Notes under the pieces: generated by a model
Told to the model about the DNA's origin: nothing
The model's database searches: none
The model's input: the letters and a program-made list of their open reading frames with translations, nothing else
Translations under genes and position numbers: made by a program
Shown: positions 29,624 to 40,132 of the stretch, in pieces
Layout of the letters: the number at the start of each line of letters is the position of its first letter
Numbering within the stretch: the stretch's first letter is position 1
NCBI GenBank assembly: GCA_963781785.1
Contig: CAWAHD010000002.1
Location: 4,278,001-4,342,000 of the forward strand
From: CAWAHD01 sp963781785
Lineage (GTDB): Bacteria > Planctomycetota > Planctomycetia > Isosphaerales > Isosphaeraceae
Direction of reading: 5' to 3'
Length of the DNA stretch: 64,000 nt

Positions 29624-29841
29624 ATGGGCCCGGTAGGGCGGCTCGGCCTTTTGGTGGCTGTTGCTCTGGCAACGAGCCTCGGGCTCGCGGCTCGCTGCCG
29701 CGCCGGGGGGCTGGTGATCGAGCTGCCCACCCTGATGAATGTAGCGCCCGGCTCCAGCGGCTCGTTCGACGTGTTGCTCTTGGACACCGATCCGGCCGGC
29801 ACCATGGGCTACAATGTGGCCGAAGATAATCTCGAGCTGAC
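29624..29841 (+). pseudogene. N-terminal fragment of a secreted protein
   Basis: A signal peptide (LGLLVAVALATSLGLAARCRAGG) and the start of a beta domain (LVIELPTLMNVAPGSSGSFDV, MGYNVAEDNLELTL) break off at about 29841, where the sequence turns into an antisense fragment of the HEAT-repeat family. It resembles the N terminus of short secreted planctomycete proteins with a C-terminal anchor, but the rest is missing. Confidence 0.5.
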
Positions 29842-29851
29842 GCTCGAGCTC

Positions 29852-30178
29852 GTCGAGCACGGGGGCGATTGCAGTGTCGCCGATCTGCGCCAGAACGCTC
29901 GCGACACCGTCGAGCAGGTCGATGTGCCCCTCCGGACGTAGGCGGCTTACCAACCATCTGATCCCCTGATCCCCCTGGCCCCGCCAGAAGTCGCACACCA
30001 GCCTCCTCGCCTCTGCCGCGGCGTAGGGCCCCTTCCACCAGCCGATCTTCTGGTACATTGCCTCCAAGCTGTCTCCGCAACAAACCGCCGCCCGCGCGGG
30101 AGGGTGCTCCGCGGCGGTGACTCCTTCCCGGTCCGGTTTGAGCAAGGCATCGGTCCGATCGATGGTCTTTTCATTCAC
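29852..30178 (-). pseudogene. HEAT-repeat protein, N-terminal fragment
   Basis: This frame matches the N-terminal half of the intact HEAT protein at 31643-32263 almost residue for residue (DSLEAMYQKIGWWKGP, GIRWLVSRLRPEGHIDLLDG, then APVLDELERQ). It stops where the secreted-protein fragment begins. It sits head-to-head with the wHTH gene at 30237. Confidence 0.7.
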
Positions 30179-30236
30179 CAATTCGCATTCCGCTCTTTTC
30201 CTGATGCCAGTACGATGCTTCCAGGAGGGAGCCGCC

Positions 30237-30767
30237 ATGCAGACCGTCGCACTGTCCGAAACGGCCGTCGCCATCCTTCGCTTCCGCGTCAAGGGCTGGC
30301 GTTTCCCGGTGAGGGAGCGCGACCGCGATGCCTTCCGCGAGCTGGTCGAGGCCGGAATCATGGAGCCCGATGGTGAAGATTTCCGTTTCACCGAGGGGGG
30401 CTGGGCTCGGCGAGACGAGCTGCTCGCCGCAGCCGAGGCCCATCTTCGCAGCCTGGAGCCTCGCCTCCCGGAGCGGATCGAGCTCTCAAGAGCGGCCAGA
30501 GGGACGCTAGCCCGGCACTTGGCGGGCAATCATGAGGTCACCGACGCCAATCGCGGGGACTACCGTGAATTGACGCGGGCGGGGATCATGGAATCGGTCG
30601 GGACGTTCACGAAGGGAGACGATTGCGTCTTCCAGCTTACCCTGCAGGGTTGGGAGCGCCGCGAAGAGTTTCAGCGCCCCTTGCGTCGCCTTTCTGCCTC
30701 TGCCATCTCCCGGAGCCTTTCCCGGGCCTTCTCACGGATCGTCAGGGGTGTTTCCGCCGCGCGCTGA
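30237..30767 (+). CDS. Tandem winged-helix-like protein of unknown function
   Basis: This 176-residue protein has a near-ideal ribosome site (AGGAGG, 8 bases before ATG). It is built from two similar halves, each a small helical domain ending in a wing-like strand pair: residues ~1-75 (FRELVEAGIMEPDGEDFRFTEGGWARRDEL) and ~85-150 (YRELTRAGIMESVGTFT, FQLTLQGWERREEF). This looks like two degenerate winged-helix domains, as in MarR-like or restriction-modification readers. Its last ~30 codons run antisense to the end of the convergent gene. It belongs to a family with a second copy at 39029 and a remnant at 38340. Function unknown. Confidence 0.65.
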   Translation: MQTVALSETAVAILRFRVKGWRFPVRERDRDAFRELVEAGIMEPDGEDFRFTEGGWARRDELLAAAEAHLRSLEPRLPERIELSRAARGTLARHLAGNHEVTDANRGDYRELTRAGIMESVGTFTKGDDCVFQLTLQGWERREEFQRPLRRLSASAISRSLSRAFSRIVRGVSAAR

Positions 30768-31155
30768 ACCGCCTCCGCATGGCTGACGCCGGATGCCTCG
30801 GCGTACTCGTGTGCGATGATCTGGTCGAGCCGGTCCCGCAGGCGATCCTTCGCCCATTTCTCGCCGATTTTCAGGCCGTATATCCTGGTCATCAGATCGG
30901 TTTGAACAATCCGGCATCGGCGTTGATCTTATCCCCTACCACGCCGCCGCCGGTTCCCTGCTGAGGAAAGAACGCGCGCCATTGACTCCGATGATCCGGG
31001 TCGGGACGACCGATCTGGCGATTCGGGATGCCCAATTCCATCATGCGATCGGCAACAGCCAGGTCGATGTCCTCGGCATACCGCTCGGCGAAATCCCTGG
31101 CGTGCGCTGCCGGATCGTGCCACCTAGACCGTTGAGATGGCGGCGTGCCGATCAT
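30671..31155 (-). pseudogene. Conserved protein of the wHTH cassette, split by one frame break
   Basis: Two abutting frames, 30892-31155 (HARDFAERYAEDIDLAVADRM, RAFFPQQGTGGG) and 30671-30892 (MTRIYGLKIGEKWAKDR, DQIIAHEYAEASG), join to one ~160-residue protein if one base lost near 30905 is restored. The copy at 39.5-39.96 kb is intact at that point (AGLFDSDLMTRIYG) but broken elsewhere. The stop and start of the two parts overlap as TGATG, so coupled translation is conceivable. It recalls an uncharacterised family of planctomycete proteins with a conserved AHEYEE-like helix. Function unknown. Confidence 0.55.
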
Positions 31156-31172
31156 GGCCGGTGGCAAATTCC

Positions 31173-31628
31173 TCATGTCGGTTCACCGGACTGACCTCTC
31201 CTGGCTGCCGCTTCGACGTCCTGCTTCGTGACACGGTCTACCTTGAATCGTCCGTCTTTCAAGATGGCCGCCGCGAGGTCGACAGCGATCGCATTCGTAA
31301 TCCCCTTGGCCTCCCGGTGTCGCTCGGACAACTGCGGTCCAAGCTCTGGGTCGGGGGCGCGGACGACATTCAATTGGACGCTGCCGACGAGATCGGCTGG
31401 GATCAGAACGTAATCGACGTGCTCGGACCGTCCCAAAATCCGCACTCTGTGAACACCGAACAGGGTGGCAATTCGCTTGCCGTCATCCTCATCGTCGATC
31501 GCGAACAGGGAGAGGCCATCCTCGCCGGGTCGGAGACTCAGGTCCATCGCAGCCGCGGCAACGTCCAGAGGGTCGTCGGCGCGGCGGTTCTCCCAGCGAT
31601 TCTTTCGGCCACATCGCAGGAGCCACAT
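31173..31628 (-). CDS. Uncharacterised protein of the wHTH/HEAT cassette
   Basis: This 151-residue soluble protein lies between the HEAT gene (14 bases upstream) and the ~160-residue gene (17 bases downstream), all on one strand, which suggests an operon. Its middle has alternating strands and helices (LSLFAIDDEDDGKRIATLFG, DYVLIPADLVGSVQLNVV). The C-terminal half has a helix with ITNAIAVDLAAAILKDG. I do not recognise a family. Confidence 0.6.
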   Translation of the reverse strand: MWLLRCGRKNRWENRRADDPLDVAAAAMDLSLRPGEDGLSLFAIDDEDDGKRIATLFGVHRVRILGRSEHVDYVLIPADLVGSVQLNVVRAPDPELGPQLSERHREAKGITNAIAVDLAAAILKDGRFKVDRVTKQDVEAAARRGQSGEPT

Positions 31629-31642
31629 CGCTCAAGCCCGCC

Positions 31643-32263
31643 CTATTTCGCCGCGCGTGCGGCGACCGTGTCCTGGATCGCATTGCGAACATCAGCATCC
31701 GGCTCCGCATCGAGTAGGCTCCGTAGCAGGCCCACTGCCCGCTCCGTGGGCAGCAGCCGAGCCGCGCGGGCTGCCCACTCGCGCAGTCCGGGGTCGTCCC
31801 CGCTCAGGAACGTCGCCAGCACCAAGCCCAACCGCGCCACTGAGGGGGGTGATGCCGCGTTTCCTTCCTCACCTAGCCAGCCGAGCGCCTTGAGGAGGGC
31901 CTCGGCCTGATCGCGAGAAGGCTGACGCTCCAGCTCGTCAAGAACGGGGGTGATCACAGTGGCGCCGATTTCCGCCAGAATGCTCGCGACTCCGTCGAGC
32001 AGATCGATGTGCCCCTCCGGACGTAGGCGGCTCACCAACCACCTGATCCCCTGATCCCCCTGGTCCCGCCAGAAGTCACACACCAGCGTCCTCGCCTCGG
32101 GCGTTGCGTTCGGCCCCTTCCACCAGCCGATCTTCTGGTACATCGCTTCCAAGCTGTCTTCGCGAGGCAGAGCGGCCTCCGCGGGAGGGACGTTCGCGGC
32201 AGTGACATCGTCACGGTCCAGTTTGAGCAGCGCATCGGTCCGATCGATTGTCTTCTCATCCAT
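31643..32263 (-). CDS. HEAT-repeat protein
   Basis: This 206-residue protein begins with an acidic segment and a conserved block (SLEAMYQKIGWWKGPNATPE), then paired helices of the HEAT/PBS-lyase type (GVASILAEIGATVITPVLDELERQ, ALLKALGWLGEEGN, AARLLPTERAVGLLRSLLDAEPDADV). Such scaffolds bind other proteins. It is the only full-length member of a family whose fragments lie at 29852-30178 and 38430-38650, and it heads the operon that reads toward 30671. Confidence 0.7.
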   Translation of the reverse strand: MDEKTIDRTDALLKLDRDDVTAANVPPAEAALPREDSLEAMYQKIGWWKGPNATPEARTLVCDFWRDQGDQGIRWLVSRLRPEGHIDLLDGVASILAEIGATVITPVLDELERQPSRDQAEALLKALGWLGEEGNAASPPSVARLGLVLATFLSGDDPGLREWAARAARLLPTERAVGLLRSLLDAEPDADVRNAIQDTVAARAAK

Positions 32264-32490
32264 GGCGTCGGCTCAACTCGCCCACTCGGGACCAACCCGG
32301 ACTCGTGATTCGCCTCCCTGATGCGTCTTCGACGCGGGCGGCCTCGGATCGATTGCACTCCACACCACGTCCTGACTCTGATTGTACTCGCTCGCGTGGC
32401 TTTCGTCGCGGGCTTCAAGTGCGACTACGCAACGCAAATGAATGCTGACTACAAAGATATGACGTAACTGGCAGGAATCTTTGAACTTAG

Positions 32491-32536
<46 letters not shown>

Positions 32537-32563
32537 AGTTCTCGCAAATTGGACTTGTTTATT

Positions 32564-32574
32564 ACGTCGGACCC
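32564..32574 (+). repeat. 11-bp target-site duplication of the IS4 element, left copy
   Basis: ACGTCGGACCC directly precedes the left inverted repeat and recurs at 34203-34213 directly after the right one. The length fits the IS4 family. Confidence 0.9.
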
Positions 32575-34202
32575 GAATGGCGCCAGGAGAATGCCTAAAG
32601 CTCGACTCTACATTGGCTTGAGACCCGGGATTTCTGAAATAGATGCATGACCCCCTTGGGTGGTAATTTGGTGGCGTTCAACCAAAACCCACACCAATTC
32701 ACCACGACAAGGAGGTCACGGTGGTTCAGTCTACGTCTCATACGGCCGGAGGCCAAGCCGACGCGGTCCGGAATCAATTTGCCGATCAATCGGGGCTGCC
32801 GTTCCTTGATGTTTTGTCCGCTTCCGAGGTCGACGCGACCTGCCGCTCTTGGGGCCACCGCTGGAGGAACCGGATCTACACCCCGTGGATCACCCTCGGC
32901 ATGTTCTTGTCGCAGATCATCTCCGCCGACCAGTCCTGTGGCGACGCCTTAGAGCGCTTCCAGAAGTACCGCAGCGATCGTGGGCTGCCCCTGGTGACTG
33001 ACGACACGGTCAGCTACTGCGAGGCCCGCCAACGGCTGCCAGAAGAGGTGGTCTGGGATTTGGCTCGTCGTTCCGGCCAATCGATTCATGAGAAGGCCGA
33101 CGCTGAGTGGCTGTTTCGAGGCCGACCTGTCAAACTCCTCGACGGCACAACAGTCGTCATGCCGGACACCGAAGCCAACCAAGCCGAGTACCCGCAGTCG
33201 CGAAGCCAAAAGGCCGGGCTCGGGTTGCCGATCGCGCGCCTTCTCGTGGTGATCAGCTTGGCCGTGGGTACGGTGCTGGAGGCCGCCATGGGAGCATGCC
33301 GGGGCAAACAGGCCAGCGAACTGGGTCTACTCCGTCAGATCAAGGACCAGCTCCGACCCGGCGATATCGCCTTGGGCGACCGGTTTTTCTGTTCTTACTG
33401 GGTGATCGCGGACTCACTACTCCGAGGCGTTGATGTTGTCTTCCGGCTGCACCAGAATCGCAAGGCCGACTTCCGCCGGGGACGTCGGATGGGCCTGGAT
33501 GACCATATCGTCACCTGGCCGAAGCCTGAGCGTCCCGACTGGATGAGCCACGCCGAGTACGCCGCGATGCCCAAGGAACTGACTCTTCGCGAGATCCGTG
33601 TCCGGATCAAGGATCGCACCAAGCGGACCCGTGTACTGGTGATCGTGACGACCCTGTTGGATGCGACGAAATATCCAGCAACTGCATTGGGAGATTTGTT
33701 CAGGCAAAGATGGCACGCGGAGCTGGATCTGCGATCGCTCAAGACGACGATGCGCATGGAGATGCTTCGGACCAAGAGCCCGGAGATGGTGCGCAAAGAG
33801 GTCGGAATGCATTTATTGGCGTATAACCTGATTCGAGGCGTTATGGCGGAGGCGGCGCCGGTCGCGACGTGCAGCCGCGCGACCTGAGCTTCAATGGCGC
33901 GCGGCAGACCATTCGCGCTTTTGAGGAGACCCATCTGTACGATCCGAGGCAGATCGCCGCGGATTTTCCGCGACTGTTGGACCTGATCATCCAGAAGCGT
34001 GTCGGCGATCGGCCGGACCGATACGAACCTCGCGCGATCAAGCGCCGGCCGAAGCCCTACCGGCTTCTCATGATACCGCGTCGGGAAGCCAAGCGGCGGA
34101 TCGCGCGAGGAGAAATTATATATGAACGAATAAAGAAATAGCAGGACAACAATCGCCGCAAGTCCATGGATGCCAACAGCATCGGTTATCCTGGCGCCAT
34201 TC
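32575..34202 (+). mobile_element. IS4-family insertion sequence
   Basis: The element is 1628 bp. Its ends are perfect 14-bp inverted repeats, GAATGGCGCCAGGA (32575-32588) and its complement (34189-34202), flanked by the 11-bp direct repeat ACGTCGGACCC. It carries one transposase gene. It lies 38 bases beyond tRNA-Ala fragment copy 2 and interrupts no recognisable gene. Confidence 0.92.
32721..34141 (+). pseudogene. IS4-family transposase, frameshifted near the C terminus
   Basis: The DDE transposase shows LLDGTTVVMPD (first Asp), LGDRFF (second Asp) and the YREK-like segment RWHAELDLRSLKTTM (Glu). The first frame (32721-33887) ends with an unrelated tail after GVMAEAA. The expected continuation (VQPRDLSFNGARQTIRAFEE to RREAKRRI) is found in the next frame, 33869-34141, so one base has changed near 33855. 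Catalytic residues lie upstream of the break, yet the lost C-terminal ~90 residues are conserved in the family, so the copy may be immobile. Confidence 0.85.
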
Positions 34203-34213
34203 ACGTCGGACCC
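34203..34213 (+). repeat. 11-bp target-site duplication of the IS4 element, right copy
   Basis: ACGTCGGACCC is identical to the copy at 32564-32574. Confidence 0.9.
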
Positions 34214-34358
34214 CGCGGTAGGCCGCTTGGCCGGGGCGCCAGCACTGGCGTCGGACAGCTCGTCGGCTGATCCCATCGCTCCGACGGCCGGCAACGACGA
34301 GAGGCGGGGACGCTCCGGCGCCTCCGCCTCTCTCGATCGTCGGCCGCCGGCCCGCCGA

Positions 34359-37300
34359 TCAGTCGAAGAAGATCCCGCTGACGACCGCGTTGGAGCCTTT
34401 GAGGTTGGTGACCTTGATCGTGACGCTACCCGAGATGTTCCAGGTCAGGTACTCGCCCATCTGGAACGAGCTGAGCGTCTCCGAGTTGAGCACCTGACCC
34501 GTCGCGTTGTCGATCACCTGGACCTGCTCGCTGCGGCCCTTGCTGTCGAAGTCCACCGCGTAGAGCGACACCTTGTGCGTCTGGCCGTCGGTGAAGTCGA
34601 GGTTGAAGCTCATCGTGGTCGCGGTGTACCAGGCCGTGGCGGTCCGGCCGGTATTCGCCGCGTTCTCCAGGGCGTTGGTGGCGGTGGTGCTCTTGGCCCA
34701 AGTGTAGGCCGTGGCGCCGGTGGTGCTGAGTGTGGCGTACGACGGTAGATTGGGATCCGTGCCGCTGGTGTCGGCGGCAATGTCGTAGCCGTTGGCGCCG
34801 TAGGTCCCGCGCCAGCTCCCGCCGGTCGTCGTGTCCGTCCCCAGGAAGGTGGCCGCGGAGGGCGCCCCCCCGAAGAAGATCCCGCTGACGACCGCGTTGG
34901 CGCCCTTGAGGTTGGTGACCTTGATCACGACGTTCCCCGAGAGTTCCCAGGACAGGTACGCGCCGTTCTGGAACGACGTGAGCGTCTCGCTGCTCAGGAC
35001 CGTCCCGGTCGCCGCGTCGAGCACCTGCACCTGCTCGCTGCGGCCCTTGCTGTCGAAGTCCACCGCGTAAAGCGAGACCTCATGCGCCCCGCCGGTGATG
35101 TCGAGGTTGAAGCTCATCGTGGTCGCAGTGAACCAGGACGTGGCGGTCCGGCCGGTGTCGGCGGCGTTCTGCAGGCGCGGACGTCGGTGGTGCTCTTGGC
35201 CCAAGTGTAGGTCGTGGCGCCGGTGGTGCTGAGCGTGGCGTATGACGGCAGATTGGGATCCGTGCCGCTGGTGTCGGCGGCGATGTCGTAGCCGTCGACC
35301 CCGTAGGCGTTGCGCCAGGAGCCCTCGGTCGTCGTGTCCGTGCCGAGGAACGTCGCGGTGGAGGTCACGGTCGCCGGGACGGTGACGGCGTTGCTGAACT
35401 GCGAGGTCGCGGAGAGGCCCAGCGAGGAGGTCGCGGTGACAATCTGGCCGGCCGGAACCGTCGCGCTGATCGTGACGGTGAAGGTGGCGCTGCCGTTGGC
35501 GTCGGTGGTCACGTTCGCCCCGCCGATGTAGGTCTTGCCCTGGATGCTGGCGGGCGAGCTCGAGTACGGGCTGGCGAAGAAGTCGAGGCTCAACTGGGTG
35601 CTCTTCGACGGCGAGCCGAAGATCGAGCCTTTGATCGTCGTCTGGCCGTTGACCGAAGTCACCGAGGTCAGTTGCGGCGCCGGCTGGAGCGAGGGGTTGC
35701 CTTGCTCGAGGATTCCTCCCAAGGCGTTGTTGTAGATGTCGCTGTCGCGGAAGCTGTTGTTGGTCGCCCCGCTGGTCGTCAAGATGCCGTAGCCGGCGTT
35801 GTTGGCGATCACGTCGAGCTGCAAGTTCGTGCCCGCGATCCCGTTGACAAGCAGGCCGTCGCCGCCGTTGCCGATCGCTTTCTGGCCGGTGACGTCGGTG
35901 CCGACGGAGGCGAAATAGATGCCCGTGCCGGCGGCATCCACCTCGATGCCGTTGGCGGCATTGCCCGAGATGAAGTTGAGGTCCAAGCTGGCGCTAGCCG
36001 CGCCGATGGTCGTCCCCGAAGTCCCGGCGCGGACCAGCACGCCGTCGTTCTTGTTGGGCACGGCGGCCGTGCCGCCGGCGCTGGTGCCGATGAAGTTGCC
36101 GGCGATGGTGGTGCCGGAAGTCCCGCTGTCGGTCACCAGGATGCCGTTGGTGCCGTTGCCCGAGATGACGTTATACTGGGCGTAGGAGCTGGCGCTCGGG
36201 TTGCCGATGGTGTTGTTGACGGCTCCCAGGCCGACGTAGACGCCGTCGAGCACGTTGGGCACGGCCTTCGTCCCCGTGTAGTCGGTGCCGATGTAGTTGC
36301 CCTCGACGACGTTCTTGCTGGCGCCCAAGCCGATGAGGACGCCCTCGTTCGCGTTGCCGGAGATGACGTTGCGGGCGGCCGACGTGGTCCCGCCGACGGT
36401 GTTGCCGGCCGCCGAGTTGACGATGTCCAGGCCGTTGTCGGCGTTGGGGACGGCGGCGGTGCCCGCCGCATTGGTCCCGATATCGTTGTTCTCGACCGTG
36501 TTGTTATCCGTGTTCGCATCGCTGATGTAGACGCCCCAGGTCTTGTTGCCCGAGATCACGTTGTTGTAGCCGGACGACGCGTAGCCGATGAAGTTGCCGG
36601 AGGACTGGCCGGAGATGAGGACGCCGTCGCCGCCGTTGCCCAGGGCGCTGTTGCCACCGGCGGCGAGCCCGATGAGGTCATTCACGACGGCGTTGCCGTT
36701 GGTATTCGTCCCGGTGAGGCTGACGCCGTTGCCCGCGTTGCCCGAGATGGTATTCGGGCTGAACCCCACGAAGCCGACGTAATTACCGGTCGCACCGGAA
36801 TTGACGGCCACGCCGTCGCCGGCGTTGGGCAGGGCATTGGCGCCGTTGATGTCGGTGCCGATGTCGACGCCGAAGATATCGTTGTAATTGCTGCCGGAAA
36901 TCAGGACGCCGTCGCCGCCGTTATTCGAGATGACCTCGGGGGCCGAGGGGGTGCCGGTGACGAGGTTGCCGGCTGCCCCGGAGTCGATGGCCACGCCGCT
37001 GAGGCCGTTGCCGTAGGAGGTGCCGGCGCCGTCGTTCGCGTGCAGGCCGGTGATGTCGGTGCCGATGACATCGCCCTCGATGGTGTTGGAGTTCGTGGAG
37101 GAGCCGGTGATATAGACGCCGTAGCTCTTGTTGCCCAGGATGACGTCGCGGGCGCTGGCCGTGGTCCCGCCGATGGTGTTCAAGGACGCCCCGCCGTTGA
37201 TCACGATGCCGCTGCCGCCGCCGCCGTGCTGGCCGTTGCCCAGCAGGTTGCCCGGGTCGTCCACGACGGCCGCGCCGGTGTTGTCCGACCCGATGATCGT

Positions 37301-38011
37301 GCCGCTGACCACGTTCTGGACGGTGCCCAAGCCCGAGAGGATGATGCCGTTGTAGGAGTTGGCCGAGACGATGTCGCTCGAGAGGAGGTCCCCGCTGGAC
37401 GACTGGCCGTTCTCGCTCTGGATGGTCACGCCGTAGGTGCCGTTGCCCTCATAGATGGTGTTCCCGTTCGCATCGGGGCCGCTCGCGTTGGCGTTGGGGT
37501 CGAGGCCGACCCAGTCGCTGCTCAGGGTGACGTTCGAGGCATTGTCGATGAGCACGCCGCCGGCGTTGAAGCCGTCGATGGCCAGGCCTTTGACTTGCGT
37601 CCCCGATGCGGTGATGTCCAGGCCGATGGCCGAGCTGCCCGCATAGTTGCCGATGAGCTGGACGAACGGGTGAACGCCGTTGTAGCTGCTCTCGGTGGTG
37701 CCGTCGATGATCACGGGCTGGGTGATGGCGGGCAAGGGGGACTGGAGGTCGATCCGCGCGACGTTGGCGAGCTCGGAGAAGTTGATGACGTTGGGGTTGC
37801 TCGGCGTGGAGGGGGTGTTGTTCGAGCTGGTGATCGCCCAGCGGAGGCTCTGAACGGCGCTGTCCGCGCCGTTGTCGACGTAAAAGGTGGTGCCTGAAAG
37901 GAGCTGGCGGCCTTCCAGGGACTCGATCGCAGGCCGGCGGCGGAGCGCGTGGCGGCGGGAGGAAGGCGCCAGGCGGGTGGAACGGAGCGAGGAGAACCAG
38001 AGCTTCTTCAT
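34359..38011 (-). CDS. Giant right-handed beta-helix surface protein with duplicated C-terminal domain; one frame break
   Basis: From ATG 38011 (GAGGA 8 bases upstream) the protein begins with a basic stretch and the planctomycete motif LEGRQLLSG, then a ~780-residue parallel beta-helix of NTI-G-N-VISGN type turns (AARNVISGNANEGVLIG, NVVEGNYIGTDYTGTKAVPN). A cell-surface beta domain follows, then two near-identical C-terminal units (DIAADTSGTDPNLPSYATL, SLYAVDFDSKGRSEQVQV, KVTNLKG-NAVVSGIFF). The first frame ends at 35114 after YTWAKSTTDVRA; the second frame (from about 35175 to 34359) continues smoothly with LQNAADTGRTATSW. A one-base change near 35175 therefore splits a ~1215-residue protein. 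The duplicated unit probably anchors or binds carbohydrate; this is inference. Confidence 0.8.
34362..35345 (-). repeat. Tandem duplication inside the surface-protein gene
   Basis: Two units of about 490 bases (approximately 34362-34860 and 34861-35345) encode the same C-terminal domain with few differences, mostly silent. The unit boundary is at the GTDTTT-GSWR segment. The frame break lies in the upstream unit, so a recombination or repeat-collapse artefact is possible. Confidence 0.8.
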
Positions 38012-38338
38012 GGCGGGAGTCCTCAGTCGGCGCGGACGGCGACCACGGCGGGCGGAGGCGATCCACGCCTTCGTCCCGCTCTGTGGAAGTGAGTCCGCGG
38101 GTTGGTCTTGCGAGGCCGGTGGTATGGAGGAATTCTCGGGATCGCGGGTTCTGCCCGCCGCCCGATCGGGCCTCGGTACTCTGGTAAATGGTCAAGTCAT
38201 GCCCCGGCCCGACACGATCCGTCGAAATTTCTTTCCGGGGGCCCGACCGCCATCGCCCGCCCGGCCGGCCGACCGCGGGCTCCGACCGCCAGCCGGCCCG
38301 TCCGAAAGGACCGTAAGGGGAGGGCCGAGAGGGAACAT
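38012..38338. other. Region upstream of the giant surface protein
   Basis: This stretch should hold the promoter of the surface-protein gene. I see no gene and no clear promoter; only a small GTCC-GAAA-GGAC hairpin near 38299. Confidence 0.4.
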
Positions 38339-38650
38339 CACTCATTCACGCCGATTACCAATTCACCGAGGATGGCTGGGCGCGACGGCAGGAACTGTTC
38401 AGCGAGGCGGAGGAACTTTTCGAGCGGGAGCGGTTCGAGCCGGCCGATGCCAGCAATCTGTCGGAGGGTGATGCTGCGATTCCTTGGTCGCCCAGCCAGC
38501 AGAGCGACTTGAGCAGGGCCTCGGCCTGGTCGCGGGAGGGCTGACACTCCAGCTCGTCGAGCACGGGGGCGATTGCTGCGTCGCCGATCTGCGCCAGAAC
38601 GCTCGCGCCCCCGTCGAGCTTCCGGGCGAAGACGTGCTACCAGAATCCAC
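38339..38650. pseudogene. Remnants of a wHTH gene (+) and a HEAT gene (-)
   Basis: On the plus strand about 38350-38445 encodes YQFTEDGWARRQELFSEAEE, a diverged piece of the wHTH protein of 30237. On the minus strand 38430-38640 encodes VLDELECQPSRDQAEALLK and CWLGDQG, an internal piece of the HEAT protein. Neither has a start or a complete domain. The pieces are joined in a different order from the copy at 29.8-32.3 kb. Confidence 0.6.
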
Positions 38651-38924
38651 GTTGTTCAGAATAGGCTAATCTCGGAGAATCACCACGAAGGACGAACTCA
38701 GGAGTTGGCGGGTGGTTCAGGTTAAGCCTCAAGAACCCGGCGGCGTGCCGTTCGCGATCGAGCTGAGCTGTGGAAGTCATACTCCTGGATGAGACAACTG
38801 TTGACGGCCGTGCGCCCGACGGGGTTCACGCCGAGCAAGCCGCGACGGGGTTGGTCCACAAAGAACGTAGTCAGTGGAAAGTAGACCGCAAGTGCGCGGC
38901 GACACGTTTGTTATGCTTGACGAG

Positions 38925-38951
38925 TTGGTGACGAGGTGGGAACGGTGGAAA
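38925..38951. repeat. Border repeat, copy 2
   Basis: This is the partner of 21382-21408, in the same orientation and about 30 bases before the second copy of the wHTH duplication. Confidence 0.45.
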
Positions 38952-38984
38952 CGATGGGAAAGTCCCGACCCGATTCGCATTCCG

Positions 38985-39955
38985 CTCTTTGCTTCAGCCC
39001 AGTACGATGCTTCCAGGAGGGACCCGCCATGCAGACCAGCGCACTGTCCGAAACGGCCGTTGCCGTCCTTCGCTTCCGCGTCAGGGGCTGGCGTTTCCCG
39101 GTGAGGGAGCGCGACCGCGATGCCTTCCGCGAGCTGGTCGAGGCCGGAATCATGGAGCCCGATGGTGAAGATTTCCGTTTCACCGAGGGGGGCTGGGCTC
39201 GGCGAGACGAGCTGCTCGCCGCAGCCGAGGCTCATCTTCGCAGCCTGGAGCCTCCCTCCCGGAGCGGATCGAGCTCTCAAGAGCGGCCAGAGGGACGCTA
39301 GCCCGGCACTTGGCGGGCAACCATGAGGTCACCGACGCCAATCGCGGGGACTACCGTGAATTGACGCGGGCGGGGATCATGGAATCGGTCGGGACGTTCA
39401 CGAAGGGAGACGATTGCGTCTTCCAGCTTACCCTGCAGGGTTGGGAGCGCCGCGAAGAGTTTCAGCGCCCCTTGCGTCGCCTTTCTGCCTCTGCCATCTC
39501 CCGGAGCCTTTCCCGGGCCTTCTCACGGATCGTCAGGGGTGTTTCCGCCGTGCGCTGAACCGCCTCCGCATGGCTGACGCCGGATGCCTCGGCGTACTCG
39601 TGTGCGATAATCTGATCGAGCCGGTCCCGCGGGCGATCCTTCGCCCATTTCTCGCCGATTTTCAGGCCGTATATCCTGGTCATCAGATCGCTGTCAAACA
39701 ATCCGGCATCGGCGTTGATCTTACCCCTACCACACCGCCGCCGGTTCCCTGCTGAGGAAAGAACGCGCGCCATTGACCCCGATGATCAGGGTCGGGACGA
39801 CCGATCTGGCGATTCGGGATGCCCAATTCCATCATGCGATCGGCAACAGCCAGGTCGATGTCCTCGGCATACCGCTCGGCGAAATCCCTGGCGTGCGCCC
39901 CGGATCGTGCCAGATAGGCCGGTGGGATGGCGGCGTGCCGATCATGCCGGGCTTG
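38985..39955. repeat. Segmental duplication, copy 2
   Basis: This is the partner of 30190-31160. It differs by a few substitutions and at least three single-base indels, each of which breaks a reading frame that is intact at the same place in copy 1 or the reverse. Confidence 0.8.
39029..39558 (+). pseudogene. Second copy of the tandem winged-helix-like gene, frameshifted
   Basis: The ATG at 39029 keeps the AGGAGG ribosome site. The first half matches the gene at 30237 almost exactly, but one base is missing near 39250 (CTCCCTCC against CTCGCCTCC), so the frame ends at 39301. The second half continues in another frame (39310-39558). It is a recent copy by its high identity. Confidence 0.75.
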
Positions 39956-39960
39956 CGGCG
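39462..39960 (-). pseudogene. Second copy of the ~160-residue cassette gene, frameshifted
   Basis: This copy is continuous across the point where copy 1 is broken (GLFDSDLMTRIYG) but has lost a base in the GGGG run near 39722 and another near 39903, so its three parts lie in different frames. From 39683 leftward the 73-residue end is intact. The two differently broken copies imply an intact ancestor. Confidence 0.6.
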
Positions 39961-40132
39961 GAAGAAATCGGCGATGCGGCGGAAGGGGTTCATGCCGCCA
40001 GCCTATCGCATCGGAGGTCATCGCGCAACCAGGCCGACGCGCGGGGCGCTCACGCCACGCCAGCGCCTTGGCCGACGGGCCGCTGCTAGTAGACTTCCAA
40101 ATATCACTGATCTTTTTAATGAGCGGCAATGG

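Larger units (their letters stand above)
30190..31160. repeat. Segmental duplication, copy 1
   Basis: About 970 bases, from GATTCGCATTCCGCTCTTT-like sequence through ATGGCGGCGTGCCGATCATG, recur at 38985-39955 at very high identity with a handful of single-base indels. The unit contains the wHTH gene and the convergent ~165-residue gene. Boundaries are by eye. Confidence 0.8.

Noticed and set aside
27842..30529. Minus-strand ORF of 895 codons
   Set aside because: Most of it is antisense to the surface-protein gene; only the part at 29852-30178 is real HEAT-family sequence and is listed separately.
35672..37897. Plus-strand ORF of 741 codons rich in Val, Gly and Asp
   Set aside because: It is antisense to the beta-helix repeats of the minus-strand surface protein.
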